Below are positions 34,617 through 42,480 of a stretch of 64,000 nt of DNA, piece after piece. Source of the DNA: Allobosea lathyri (GTDB taxonomy: Bacteria; Pseudomonadota; Alphaproteobacteria; Rhizobiales; Beijerinckiaceae). The translations under genes were made by a program, and so were the position numbers. Each line of letters starts with the position of its first letter. Position 1 is the first letter of the stretch. The notes below the pieces were generated by a model that saw only the letters and a program-made list of their open reading frames with translations, made no database searches and was not told where the DNA came from. The stretch covers positions 1 through 64,000 of the forward strand of contig NZ_FNUY01000001.1 in NCBI RefSeq assembly GCF_900108245.1, written 5' to 3'.

Positions 34617-35816
34617 ATGACTGCCTCAATCCTGCTGCGAAACGTCCGTCCCTATGGCGAAGCCGCCACCGACATTCTGGTCGAAAATGGAAAGATCACG
34701 CGTGTCGCCCTCGGCATCGACCCACCGGCAGGCGTTCCAGTCGAGGATGGCCGCGGCGAGATCGTCATCCCCGGCCTGGTCGAGGCCCATACCCATCTCG
34801 ACAAGAGCCTGTGGGGCCTGCCCTGGTACACCAACGAAGTCGGCCCCAAGCTGCTCGACAAGATCGACAATGAGCGCCTGAACAAGCGCCGGCTCAATAT
34901 CGATCCCTACATCCAGTCGGCCCGGCAGAGCATCCAGTCCTCGCTGATGGGCTCGACGCATATCCGCAGCCATGTCGATGTTGACACCGACCATGGTCTT
35001 TGGGGCGTCGAGGGCGTGATGCGCACGCGCGACGAATACCGCGACATCGTCGACATCGAGCTCGTCGCCTTCCCGCAATCGGGCCTGCTGCGCCGGCCCG
35101 GCACGCTGGAACTGATGGACCAGGCGATGAAGGCCGGCTGCGAGATCGTCGGCGGGCTCGACCCCTGTGCCATCGACCGCGATCCCAAGGGCCATCTCGA
35201 TGCGGTGTTCGAGCTCTGCCAGCGCTATGGCAAGCCGCTCGACATCCACCTGCACGAGCCCGGCGAGATGGGTGCTTTCTCGACCGACCTGATCTGCGAG
35301 CGCACGAGGGCGCTCGGCATGCACGGCAAGGTCACGATCAGCCACGCCTTCTGCCTGGGCACGCCCGATCCGGCCCTGATCGACCCGCTGCTCGCCCAGC
35401 TTGCCGAACTCGACATCGCGATCATGACGACGGCGCCATCGGGCCGTCTGGCGCCGGTGGTCAAGACGCTGCTGGCCAAGGGCATCCGCGTCTGCTCCGG
35501 AAATGACGGCATCCGCGACACCTGGGGCCCATATGGCAATGCCGACATGCTGGAGCGCGCCATGTTCATCGGCCAGCGCAACAATTTCCGCCGCGACGAC
35601 GAATTGCGGCTGGCCTTCGACGTCTGCACGGCGGAGGGCGCCAGGGTGATGGAGATCGCAGGCTACGGGCTCAAGGAAGGTTGCGCCGCCGATCTCGTGA
35701 TGCTGCCGGGCGAGACGCTGTCGGAGGCGATCGTGACGCGATCGCCCAAGCGCCGCGTCGTCAAGGCGGGCAAGATCGTCGCGCGCGACGGCGTCTCGAT
35801 CAGGACCGCACCGTGA
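34617..35816 (+). CDS. Amidohydrolase, cytosine deaminase-like
   Basis: 399 residues with GAGGAAA upstream. It has the composite urease-like domain (LLRNVRPYGEAATDILVENGKI), the metal ligands HTHLDK (His58, His60), IRSHVDVD, the HLHEPGE active-site strand (His with Glu four on), ISHAFCLG and the last ligand in CSGNDGIRDTWGPYGN. This matches CodA/N-acyl or triazine/pyrimidine deaminases, which release ammonia from an aminated heterocycle. Inside an ABC operon it probably acts on the imported ligand. True cytosine deaminase activity is only one possibility. Confidence 0.85.
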   Translation: MTASILLRNVRPYGEAATDILVENGKITRVALGIDPPAGVPVEDGRGEIVIPGLVEAHTHLDKSLWGLPWYTNEVGPKLLDKIDNERLNKRRLNIDPYIQSARQSIQSSLMGSTHIRSHVDVDTDHGLWGVEGVMRTRDEYRDIVDIELVAFPQSGLLRRPGTLELMDQAMKAGCEIVGGLDPCAIDRDPKGHLDAVFELCQRYGKPLDIHLHEPGEMGAFSTDLICERTRALGMHGKVTISHAFCLGTPDPALIDPLLAQLAELDIAIMTTAPSGRLAPVVKTLLAKGIRVCSGNDGIRDTWGPYGNADMLERAMFIGQRNNFRRDDELRLAFDVCTAEGARVMEIAGYGLKEGCAADLVMLPGETLSEAIVTRSPKRRVVKAGKIVARDGVSIRTAP

Positions 35817-35855
35817 CGGCTGGAGCAGAAAAGCGGACGGGAAGCACGACGCGTT

Positions 35856-35987
35856 CCCTTCCCCCCGCTTGCGGTGGGGAAGGGCTAGGGATGGGGGGGC
35901 GCAAAGCAGGGTTCGATCTTTCGTCGTCGTGGCGCCGAGCGGCACTGCCCCCCACCCAACCCTCCCCACCGCAAGCGGGGGGAGGGC
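35856..35987. repeat. Palindromic intergenic repeat, family E
   Basis: A 132 bp inverted repeat with arms CCCTTCCCCCCGCTTGCGG-like on the left and CCGCAAGCGGGGGGAGGG on the right, and an inner ATGGGGGG/CCCCCCAC pairing. It is the only copy in the window, lying between the two amidohydrolase genes. Similar CCCTCCCC-type palindromes are known from rhizobial genomes. Confidence 0.8.
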
Positions 35988-36033
35988 TTGAGTCCTGCCG
36001 CTTGGTCGAGCGAATTCTTCGAGGAGGCGCGCG

Positions 36034-37539
36034 ATGAATCTGCGTCCAGCCAAACGCCCCGAGGGCCGCATCCTGCTGACCGCGCGCTGGCTCGTCGGCC
36101 ATCGCGGGGGGCGGCATGTGCTGATCGAGAACGGCGAGATCGTCTTCGAGGACGGCGCGGTCGTCTTCGTCGGGCACCGCTTTTCCGGCGAGATTGCCCG
36201 CCGGATCGACTATGGCAACGCGCTGATCGGCCCGGGCTTCGTCGATCTCGACGCGCTCTCGGATTTGGACACCACGATCCTCGCCTATGACAACCAGCCG
36301 GCCTGGAAGAAGGGCCGCGTCTGGCCGCGCAGCTATCTCGATGCCGGTCCATACGAGATGTATTCGCGCGAGGAGCTGGCCTTCCAGAAGAAGCACGCCT
36401 TCGCGACGCTGATCCGCAACGGCATCACCACGGCGCTGCCGATCGCCTCGCTGTTCTATCGCGCCTGGGGCGAGACGCCCCAGGAGTTCGATGACGCGGC
36501 CGAGGCCTCCGCCGCTCTGGGCCTGCGCACCTATCTCGGCCCGGCCTACCGCACCGGCAATCAGGTCGTCGAAGTCGATGGCCGCATCACGACGCATTAC
36601 GACGAGCCACGGGGGCTCGCCGAACTCGACGCGGCGATTGCCTTCTGCGAGCGCCATGAAGGCGCGGCCGGCGGCCTGATCCGCACGATGCTGGCGCCAG
36701 ACCGGATCGAGACCTCGACGGCGCAGCTGCTGCGCCGCACGGCCGAGGCCGGACGTGCGCTCGATGTGCCGGTGCGGCTGCATTGCTGCCAGTCGAAGAT
36801 CGAATACGATCTGGTGCTGGCCCAGCACGGCATGAGCCCGCCCGAATGGCTCGAGAGCCTCGGCTTCCTCAACGAGCGCGCATTGCTGCCCCACGGCACC
36901 GTGGTCTCGGGCAGCCGCCTCGTCACGCGTCCCGGGCGCGATCTCGAGATCATCCGCGATTCCGGCGCCGCGATCGTGCATTGCCCGCTGGTCTCCGGCC
37001 GGCACGGCAATGCCATCGACCATTTCGGGCGCTATCGCGACATGGGCCTGAAGATCGGCATGGGCACCGACACCAGCCCTCCCGACATGATCATGAACAT
37101 GCAGGTCGGCATGATCTTAGCCCGCACGCTTGCCGGGAATGTCGCCGCCTGCCGCAGCGAGGACTACTATGACCCCGCCACGGTCGGTGGGGCCGATGCG
37201 CTCGGGCGTTCCGATCTCGGGCGGCTGCAACCAGGCGCGCGCGCCGACATCACGGTCTTCGATCTCGATCGACCGCATCTGGGACAGGTGATCGATCCGA
37301 TCCAGACCATGTTGCTCGCCGGTCATGGCCGCGATTTTGCTGATGTCATCATCGACGGGCGCTTCGTGATGGAGGACCGCATGATCCCCGGCGTCGACGA
37401 GGCAGCCGACAAGGCGAGGGCGCAATCCCAGTTCGAGGGTGTGATGGCGCGCTATCCCGAACGCACCCATGGGCACCCGGCCGCGAGCGAGATCTTCTCG
37501 TCGAGCTATCCGGTCGAGCGTGCGGAGGCACGAGCATGA
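36034..37539 (+). CDS. Amidohydrolase-family protein with atypical metal site
   Basis: 501 residues with GAGGAGG upstream. The fold is of the SsnA/chlorohydrolase group: a composite domain, LHCCQSKIEYD, the LPHGTVVSGSRL strand, IVHCPLVSGRHGN, and KIGMGTDTSPPDMIMNM with the conserved Asp. Where the family has PGF-N-HxH, this protein reads IGPGFVDLDALSDLD (Asp71-Leu72-Asp73), so the first two metal-ligand histidines are absent. It may bind one metal differently or use a changed mechanism. Its stop overlaps the next gene (ATGA), so it is firmly part of the ABC operon. I recall related proteins with the same replacement in other Hyphomicrobiales, which would argue for a distinct subfamily. Confidence 0.78.
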   Translation: MNLRPAKRPEGRILLTARWLVGHRGGRHVLIENGEIVFEDGAVVFVGHRFSGEIARRIDYGNALIGPGFVDLDALSDLDTTILAYDNQPAWKKGRVWPRSYLDAGPYEMYSREELAFQKKHAFATLIRNGITTALPIASLFYRAWGETPQEFDDAAEASAALGLRTYLGPAYRTGNQVVEVDGRITTHYDEPRGLAELDAAIAFCERHEGAAGGLIRTMLAPDRIETSTAQLLRRTAEAGRALDVPVRLHCCQSKIEYDLVLAQHGMSPPEWLESLGFLNERALLPHGTVVSGSRLVTRPGRDLEIIRDSGAAIVHCPLVSGRHGNAIDHFGRYRDMGLKIGMGTDTSPPDMIMNMQVGMILARTLAGNVAACRSEDYYDPATVGGADALGRSDLGRLQPGARADITVFDLDRPHLGQVIDPIQTMLLAGHGRDFADVIIDGRFVMEDRMIPGVDEAADKARAQSQFEGVMARYPERTHGHPAASEIFSSSYPVERAEARA

Positions 37540-38525
37540 ACGCCGTTGCCACAGAGCCGCTGCTCTCGGTGCGCGACCTGCGCATCGTCTTCGATGGCCG
37601 CCACGGCCCGCTTACCGCGCTCGATGGCGTCTCCTTCGACATCGCGCCGGGCGAGATTCTCGGCGTGGTCGGCGAATCCGGCGCGGGCAAGTCGCTCACC
37701 GGCACGGCCGTCATCGGCCTGCTCGATCCGCCCGGCCGCATCGCGGGGGGCAGCATCCATCTCGCCGGGCAGCGCATCGACAATCTCCCCGCGGAGCCGA
37801 TGCGCAAGCTGCGTGGCCGCCGCATCGGCGCGATCTTCCAGGATCCACTGACCTCGCTGCACCCACTGCTGACGGTCGGCGACCAACTGGTCGAGACCAT
37901 TCTTACGCATCTGCCGGTCAGCCGCTCCGAGGCGCGCGAGCGCGCGCTCAACCTGCTCAAGGAGGTCGGCATTCCCGCGGCCGAGACCCGGATCGACCAC
38001 TACCCGCACCAGTTCTCCGGCGGCATGCGCCAGCGTGTCGTGATCGCGCTCGCGCTTTGCGCCGAGCCCGCGCTGATCATCGCGGACGAACCGACGACCG
38101 CGTTGGACGTCTCGATCCAGGCGCAGATCACGACGCTGCTGAAGCGGCTCTGCCGCGAGCACGGCACGGCGATCATGCTCGTCACCCACGATATGGGCGT
38201 CATCGCCGAGACCGCCGACCGCGTCGCGGTGATGTATGCCGGGCGCATCGTCGAGATCGGCCCGGTCGAGGAGGTCACGCGTCGGGCGCGCCATCCCTAT
38301 ACGGCCGGCCTGATGGCCTCGATCCCGAGCGTGCACACCCGCAATGCGATCCTGAACCAGATCGACGGCTCGATGCCGCGCCTGAACGCGATTCCGCCCG
38401 GCTGCGCCTTCAATCCGCGCTGCGGCATCGGCACCGATTTTTGCCGCGAGCACAGGCCAGGCCTGCCGCCTTCGCGCCATGCCGCCGCCTGCCATTTCCC
38501 GCTGCGGGAGGCACCCCATGCGTGA
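37536..38525 (+). CDS. Peptide-type ABC transporter ATP-binding protein (DppD/OppD-like)
   Basis: 329 residues. Walker A is GESGAGKSLT, the Q-loop is IFQDPLTSLHP, the signature FSGGMRQRVVIALAL and Walker B LIIADEPTTALD. A C-terminal oligopeptide-transporter domain carries the cysteine-containing PPGCAFNPRCGIGTDFCREHRPG. It starts within the amidohydrolase stop and overlaps the next ATPase gene by 8 bp. Confidence 0.93.
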   Translation: MNAVATEPLLSVRDLRIVFDGRHGPLTALDGVSFDIAPGEILGVVGESGAGKSLTGTAVIGLLDPPGRIAGGSIHLAGQRIDNLPAEPMRKLRGRRIGAIFQDPLTSLHPLLTVGDQLVETILTHLPVSRSEARERALNLLKEVGIPAAETRIDHYPHQFSGGMRQRVVIALALCAEPALIIADEPTTALDVSIQAQITTLLKRLCREHGTAIMLVTHDMGVIAETADRVAVMYAGRIVEIGPVEEVTRRARHPYTAGLMASIPSVHTRNAILNQIDGSMPRLNAIPPGCAFNPRCGIGTDFCREHRPGLPPSRHAAACHFPLREAPHA

Positions 38526-39624
38526 TCCCATCCAAACGAGCCCTCATCCTGAGGAGCCGCGCAGCGGCGTCTCGAAGGATGCTCCAGCATTTTCGGTAGC
38601 CTCTACGACGATCCTTCGAGACGCGCCTGACGGCGATCCTCAGGATGAGGGCTCGCGTGGGGAACGCGCTACCATTCTCGACGTACACGGCGCTTCATGC
38701 CGTTTCGAGGTCTCTCAGCCCTGGCTCGCTCGGGTCGTCTCGCGCTCGCCGCGCCGGGTCCTGCGCGCCGTCGAGGATATCTCGTTCAAGGTCGAGCGCG
38801 GCACCACCTTCAGCATCGTCGGCGAATCCGGCTGCGGAAAATCGACATTGGCGCGCATGGTCGTCGGCTTGCAGCGTCCTACCGAGGGCAGCCTGCGCTT
38901 CGCCGACATCACGCGCGCCGACGGAACGATCGGGCCGCCGCGCGTACAGATGATCTTCCAGGACCCTTATGCCAGCCTGAACCCGCGCTGGCGCGTCGGC
39001 GACATCATCGCCGAGCCGATCCGCGAACTGAAACTGCGCAAGGATGAGGGGGAGACCATCGCCCGTGTCGGCGATCTCCTCGAGATCGTCGGTCTGTCGC
39101 GGGGCGATGCCCTGCGCTTTCCCCATGAATTCTCAGGCGGCCAGCGCCAGCGCATCTCGATTGCGCGCGCACTGGCGACGGAGGCCGATTTTTTGGTCTG
39201 CGACGAGCCGACCTCGGCGCTCGATGTCTCCGTGCAGGCGCAGATCCTCAATTTGATGGTCAGGCTCCAGAAGGAGTTCGGGCTGACCTATCTTTTCATC
39301 AGCCACAATCTCTCGGTCGTCAGACACATGTCGGACCATCTGGCGATCATGTATCTCGGCCGCTTCGTCGAAAGCGGGCCGGCCGAGGAGGTCTTCAACC
39401 ACCCGCGCCACCCCTATACCCGCCTGCTGCTCGACACGATTCCCGATGTCGAGAAGCCCAACCGCGAGCGCCGGCCGATGTCGGGAGAGGTGCCGAGCCC
39501 GATCGCGCCGCCGCCCGGATGCGCCTTCCACCCGCGCTGTGCGATGGCCGGCGACATCTGCCGAAGCGAAAGACCGATCCTGCGCGAGGTCGCCGAGACG
39601 CAGCTGGCCTGTCACTTCGGCTGA
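38518..39624 (+). CDS. Peptide-type ABC transporter ATP-binding protein (DppF/OppF-like) with repeat-encoded N-terminus
   Basis: 368 residues. The ATPase proper starts near residue 50 (ATILDVHGASCRFEV), with Walker A GESGCGKST, IFQDPYASLNP, signature FSGGQRQRISIARAL, DEPTSALDVSVQ and the C-terminal PPGCAFHPRCAMAGDICRSERP. Residues ~8-46 (start MRDPIQT, then PHPEEPRSGVSKDAPAF and onward) are encoded by a family B palindromic repeat and have no counterpart in the family. No ATG, GTG or TTG lies in frame between the repeat and the conserved domain, so translation apparently runs through it from the ATG at 38518, which is coupled to the DppD stop. Last gene of the operon. Confidence 0.9.
   Translation: MRDPIQTSPHPEEPRSGVSKDAPAFSVASTTILRDAPDGDPQDEGSRGERATILDVHGASCRFEVSQPWLARVVSRSPRRVLRAVEDISFKVERGTTFSIVGESGCGKSTLARMVVGLQRPTEGSLRFADITRADGTIGPPRVQMIFQDPYASLNPRWRVGDIIAEPIRELKLRKDEGETIARVGDLLEIVGLSRGDALRFPHEFSGGQRQRISIARALATEADFLVCDEPTSALDVSVQAQILNLMVRLQKEFGLTYLFISHNLSVVRHMSDHLAIMYLGRFVESGPAEEVFNHPRHPYTRLLLDTIPDVEKPNRERRPMSGEVPSPIAPPPGCAFHPRCAMAGDICRSERPILREVAETQLACHFG
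38538..38654. repeat. Family B palindromic repeat (copy 3), inside the oppF-like coding region
   Basis: Ends GAGCCCTCATCCTGAGG and CCTCAGGATGAGGGCTC, with internal GGCGTCTCGAAGGATG and ATCCTTCGAGACGC. Its ~117 bp length is a multiple of three and contains no stop in the reading frame used. Unlike the other 13 repeats it is translated. Confidence 0.88.
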
Positions 39625-39652
39625 GAGCGTGCTGTCTTCCAGTCGGGACCAA

Positions 39653-39764
39653 GTCATCCCGGACAAGCGGCGAAGCCGCGCCGATCCGGGATCCATTCCT
39701 GAACCCTACCGACCACCGCAGCGGAATGGATCCCGGGTCTCCGCTTCGCTGCACCCGGGATGAC
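39653..39764. repeat. Palindromic intergenic repeat, family A (copy 4)
   Basis: A 112 bp imperfect palindrome with ends GTCATCCCGG and CCGGGATGAC and an internal GGGATCCATTC/GAATGGATCCC pair. It lies between the convergent ends of the third ABC operon and the OsmC gene, where it may serve both as a terminator-like hairpin. Confidence 0.85.
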
Positions 39765-39814
39765 CCCGCGTATCCCAATAAAGCAGTATGCTCTGAAAGA
39801 GCGAGGCGCGGTCG

Positions 39815-40243
39815 TCAGACCAGCGTCGCCTCGAGGGTGATCTCGGCCTTGAGGACCTTCGAGACCGGGCAGCCTGTCTTGGCCTTGTTCGCCAGCTCAA
39901 CGAAAGTGGCCTGGTCGGTGCCGGGCACCTTGCCCTTGAGCGTCAGATGGACCGCCGTGATGGCATAGCCGTCGGCGACCTTGTCGAGCGACACCTTTGC
40001 CGTCGTCTCCAGGGAATCCGCTGTGAGCTTGGCTTCACCGAGGATCAGCGACAGCGCCATGGTGAAGCAGGCGGCATGCGCGGCGCCGAGCAGTTCTTCG
40101 GGATTGCTTCCCGGCTTGCCCTCGAAGCGGCTTGAAAAACCGTAAGGATAGGCCTTGAGCGCGCCGGTCTCGGTCGAGATCGAGCCCTTGCCGTCCTTGA
40201 TGCCACCGGACCATGCGGCCGAGCCCGTCTTTTGGATACTCAT
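39815..40243 (-). CDS. OsmC-family peroxiredoxin
   Basis: 142 residues from the ATG at 40243, preceded by AGGAGCG. The fold is visible in AAWSGGIKDGKGSISTETGAL, the hallmark NPEELLGAAHAACFTMALSLIL with its active-site cysteine, and TGCPVSKVLKAEITLEA with the second cysteine. It reduces organic hydroperoxides with thiols in the cytoplasm. Single-gene unit, convergent with the third ABC operon. Confidence 0.92.
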   Translation of the reverse strand: MSIQKTGSAAWSGGIKDGKGSISTETGALKAYPYGFSSRFEGKPGSNPEELLGAAHAACFTMALSLILGEAKLTADSLETTAKVSLDKVADGYAITAVHLTLKGKVPGTDQATFVELANKAKTGCPVSKVLKAEITLEATLV

Positions 40244-40390
40244 GATGCTGCGCTCCTGTTTGGTTGTTGCCCGCCGGTATTGCGGCGCGACCATAGGACA
40301 ACCGGCGAGGCGGCGTCTGGTTCGGCCGGGCGGCAAGATCGTTGTCCAATAAGCCGGTGAGGCGAAGCTTCCGATGTCGGCCTGACAAGC

Positions 40391-40423
40391 AAAAGGCCCG
40401 CATCCCCCGGAGGATGCGGGCCT
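40391..40423 (-). terminator. Rho-independent terminator of the OFA transporter gene
   Basis: On the minus strand the stem AGGCCCGCATCC pairs with GGATGCGGGCCT across a short loop and is followed directly by TTTTG. It lies about 27 bp after the transporter stop. This is the clearest intrinsic terminator in the window. Confidence 0.85.
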
Positions 40424-40449
40424 CGATCAGGCTATGAGTGTTTGCCGTC

Positions 40450-42108
40450 TCAGCGGAACAGTGCGAGCGACTTGGAGAGCGTGATCCAGACACCCCAGGC
40501 CAGCGGGATGCCGACGACGGCCCAGGCGAGCGCGGCCGTGCCATCCAGCCCGCCCTTGCCGATGCCGAAGGAACCGGTCTGCACGCCGGCACTGGCGCTG
40601 GCGGTCTTGGCCTGAAGGGCTGCAACTTCCGCATCCTTCATGAACCATTTGGTCGCCACGGGCCGCACCAGGAGGTTGGCGAGGAAGCCCACCACCAGCA
40701 TGCCGGCCAGGATGTACATTGTCCGGTCATAGACCTGCGCGCGCGGCACGCCGGCATTGATCTGCGCCTCGCGGATGTAGTTGACCACGACGGGGCCGAC
40801 GATGCCCGCCGTCGACCACGCCGTCAGGAGCCGGCCATGGATGGCGCCGACGAACTGCGTGCCGAACATATCCGCGAGATAGGCCGGAACGGTCGCGAAG
40901 CCGCCGCCATACATCGACAGGATGATGCAGAAGAAGGCAACGAACAGCGCCAGCGAACCGATGCTGGCTGCCCAGGGCGAGAGGCCGTAGAGCACGATGC
41001 CCAGCCCGAAGAAGGTCGCGTAGGTCAGCTTGCGCCCGAGCTTGTCCGACAGCGAGGCCCAGAAGAAACGGCCGGCGATGTTGAACAGCGAGAGCAGGCC
41101 GACGAAGGCGGCGGCGATCGTGGCGATCTGGCGCTTCTGGTCGGCGTCGAGCGCGGCAAAGGCCACCTCGGGCTTGCCTATCAGCGAACCCGCGAAGATC
41201 TCCTGCAGCATCGGCGAGGCCATGCCGAGAACGCCGATGCCGGCTGAGACGTTCAGGGTCAACACCGTCCAGATCAACCAGAACTGCTTGGTCTTGTGCG
41301 CGTCCTTGAGGTGGACATGGCCCGATGTGATCATGGCGTTCTGGGTCGCCGGCGGAGTCCAACCCTCGGGGCGCCAATTGGCGGGCGGGATGCGGTAGCC
41401 GAAGGCGCCCGCCATCATGAAGACGAAATAGATCGCGGCCATCACCACGAAGGTCTGCCAGACGCCGACCGAGGTCGGGGTCTTGAAATAGTTCATCAGG
41501 ATGTCGGCCAGTGGCGAGCCGATCATGGCGCCGCCGCCAAAGCCCATGATCGCCATGCCGGTCGCCATGCCGCGCCGGTCGGGGAACCACTTCACCAGCG
41601 TCGACACCGGCGAGATATAGCCGAGCCCAAGACCGATGCCGCCGATGACGCCGGAGCCGACCCAGAGCATCCAGAGCTGGTGGGTGTAGACGCCGATGGC
41701 CGAGATCAGCAGGCCGCCGCACCAGCACAGCGCCGAGACGAAGGCGGCCTTGCGGGGCCCGGAGCGTTCGAGCCAGCCGCCCCAGATCGCAGCCGAGGAC
41801 CCCAGCAGCACGAAGAAGAGGGTGTACATCCAGCCGAGATCGGCGACCTTCCAGTCGCAGGATGTGGTGAAGAGCGAGCCGATCAACCCGATATCGGCCG
41901 CGCAGGCGACCGGTTTGGTGATGCCGATGGCCTGGCTGAGCGGCAGCCAGAACACGCTGAAGCCATAAGCCATGCCGATGCAAAGATGGATGCACAGCGC
42001 GGCCGGCGGCACGAGCCAGCGGTTGAAGCCGGCCTTCGCGATGATGCGCTCGCGGTCGAGCAATCCCGGGCTCGGCGCGACCCGTCCAATATCCTGCGCT
42101 ATGCTCAT
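40450..42108 (-). CDS. MFS transporter, oxalate/formate antiporter (OFA) family
   Basis: 552 residues, about 12 transmembrane segments plus an N-terminal cytoplasmic stretch and an extra hydrophobic segment at the C-terminus. The MFS signature loop is seen as WLERSGPRKAAF, and GIGLGLGYISPVSTLVKWFPDRRGMATGMAIMGFGGGA is highly characteristic of the OxlT/OFA family. It follows the formate dehydrogenase genes on the same strand (99 bp gap) and ends in a terminator, so it probably moves formate, oxalate or another small carboxylate for the enzyme. Substrate inferred from context. Confidence 0.85.
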   Translation of the reverse strand: MSIAQDIGRVAPSPGLLDRERIIAKAGFNRWLVPPAALCIHLCIGMAYGFSVFWLPLSQAIGITKPVACAADIGLIGSLFTTSCDWKVADLGWMYTLFFVLLGSSAAIWGGWLERSGPRKAAFVSALCWCGGLLISAIGVYTHQLWMLWVGSGVIGGIGLGLGYISPVSTLVKWFPDRRGMATGMAIMGFGGGAMIGSPLADILMNYFKTPTSVGVWQTFVVMAAIYFVFMMAGAFGYRIPPANWRPEGWTPPATQNAMITSGHVHLKDAHKTKQFWLIWTVLTLNVSAGIGVLGMASPMLQEIFAGSLIGKPEVAFAALDADQKRQIATIAAAFVGLLSLFNIAGRFFWASLSDKLGRKLTYATFFGLGIVLYGLSPWAASIGSLALFVAFFCIILSMYGGGFATVPAYLADMFGTQFVGAIHGRLLTAWSTAGIVGPVVVNYIREAQINAGVPRAQVYDRTMYILAGMLVVGFLANLLVRPVATKWFMKDAEVAALQAKTASASAGVQTGSFGIGKGGLDGTAALAWAVVGIPLAWGVWITLSKSLALFR

Positions 42109-42207
42109 GTCAGTTCCCTCTCCCCAAAGCTTTGCCGTTCGGGCCGGATTGCATTCCGGCTCGTTGAATAGTCTGTATGTGCTGCCTTGCGGCCGCGCTC
42201 TGCCCCG

Positions 42208-42480
42208 TTATCCGCCCCGTACTGCCTTGATCCGTGGTAGCGCGCGCCGCACGAGGGGGTGGAGTTCCTGGGAATTGGCATCGAACGACGCGAGAAAATC
42301 CCCGCGCATGCGTCGACTCCAGAATTGGTTGATGTGCTCGGCGATGGCCGGAACCGCCTCTTCGTCCGGATAGGATTTGAAGAACTCTGCGATCTGACCG
42401 GCCATGCGCAGCAGCGTGGCTGCCTTCTGCGCGCTGTGCTCGTCCTGTCCGTTCGCGGGCTGGAGCGTGGCCTGGCTCAT
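42208..42480 (-). CDS. fdsD: Formate dehydrogenase delta subunit FdsD
   Basis: 90 residues from the ATG at 42480, which overlaps the fdhD stop (ATGA). The FdsD pattern is seen in KAATLLRMAGQIAEFFKSYPDEEAVPAIAEHINQFWSRRMRGDFL. This small protein belongs to the NAD-dependent molybdenum formate dehydrogenases of the Cupriavidus/Rhodobacter type; it is needed for activity but has no cofactor of its own. A longer reading frame to 42957 is only a shadow of fdhD. Confidence 0.92.
   Translation of the reverse strand: MSQATLQPANGQDEHSAQKAATLLRMAGQIAEFFKSYPDEEAVPAIAEHINQFWSRRMRGDFLASFDANSQELHPLVRRALPRIKAVRGG

Noticed and set aside
38538..38654. Possibility that the oppF-like gene is broken by the repeat
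   Set aside because: The reading frame stays open through the element, its length is a multiple of three, and all ATPase motifs downstream are intact.
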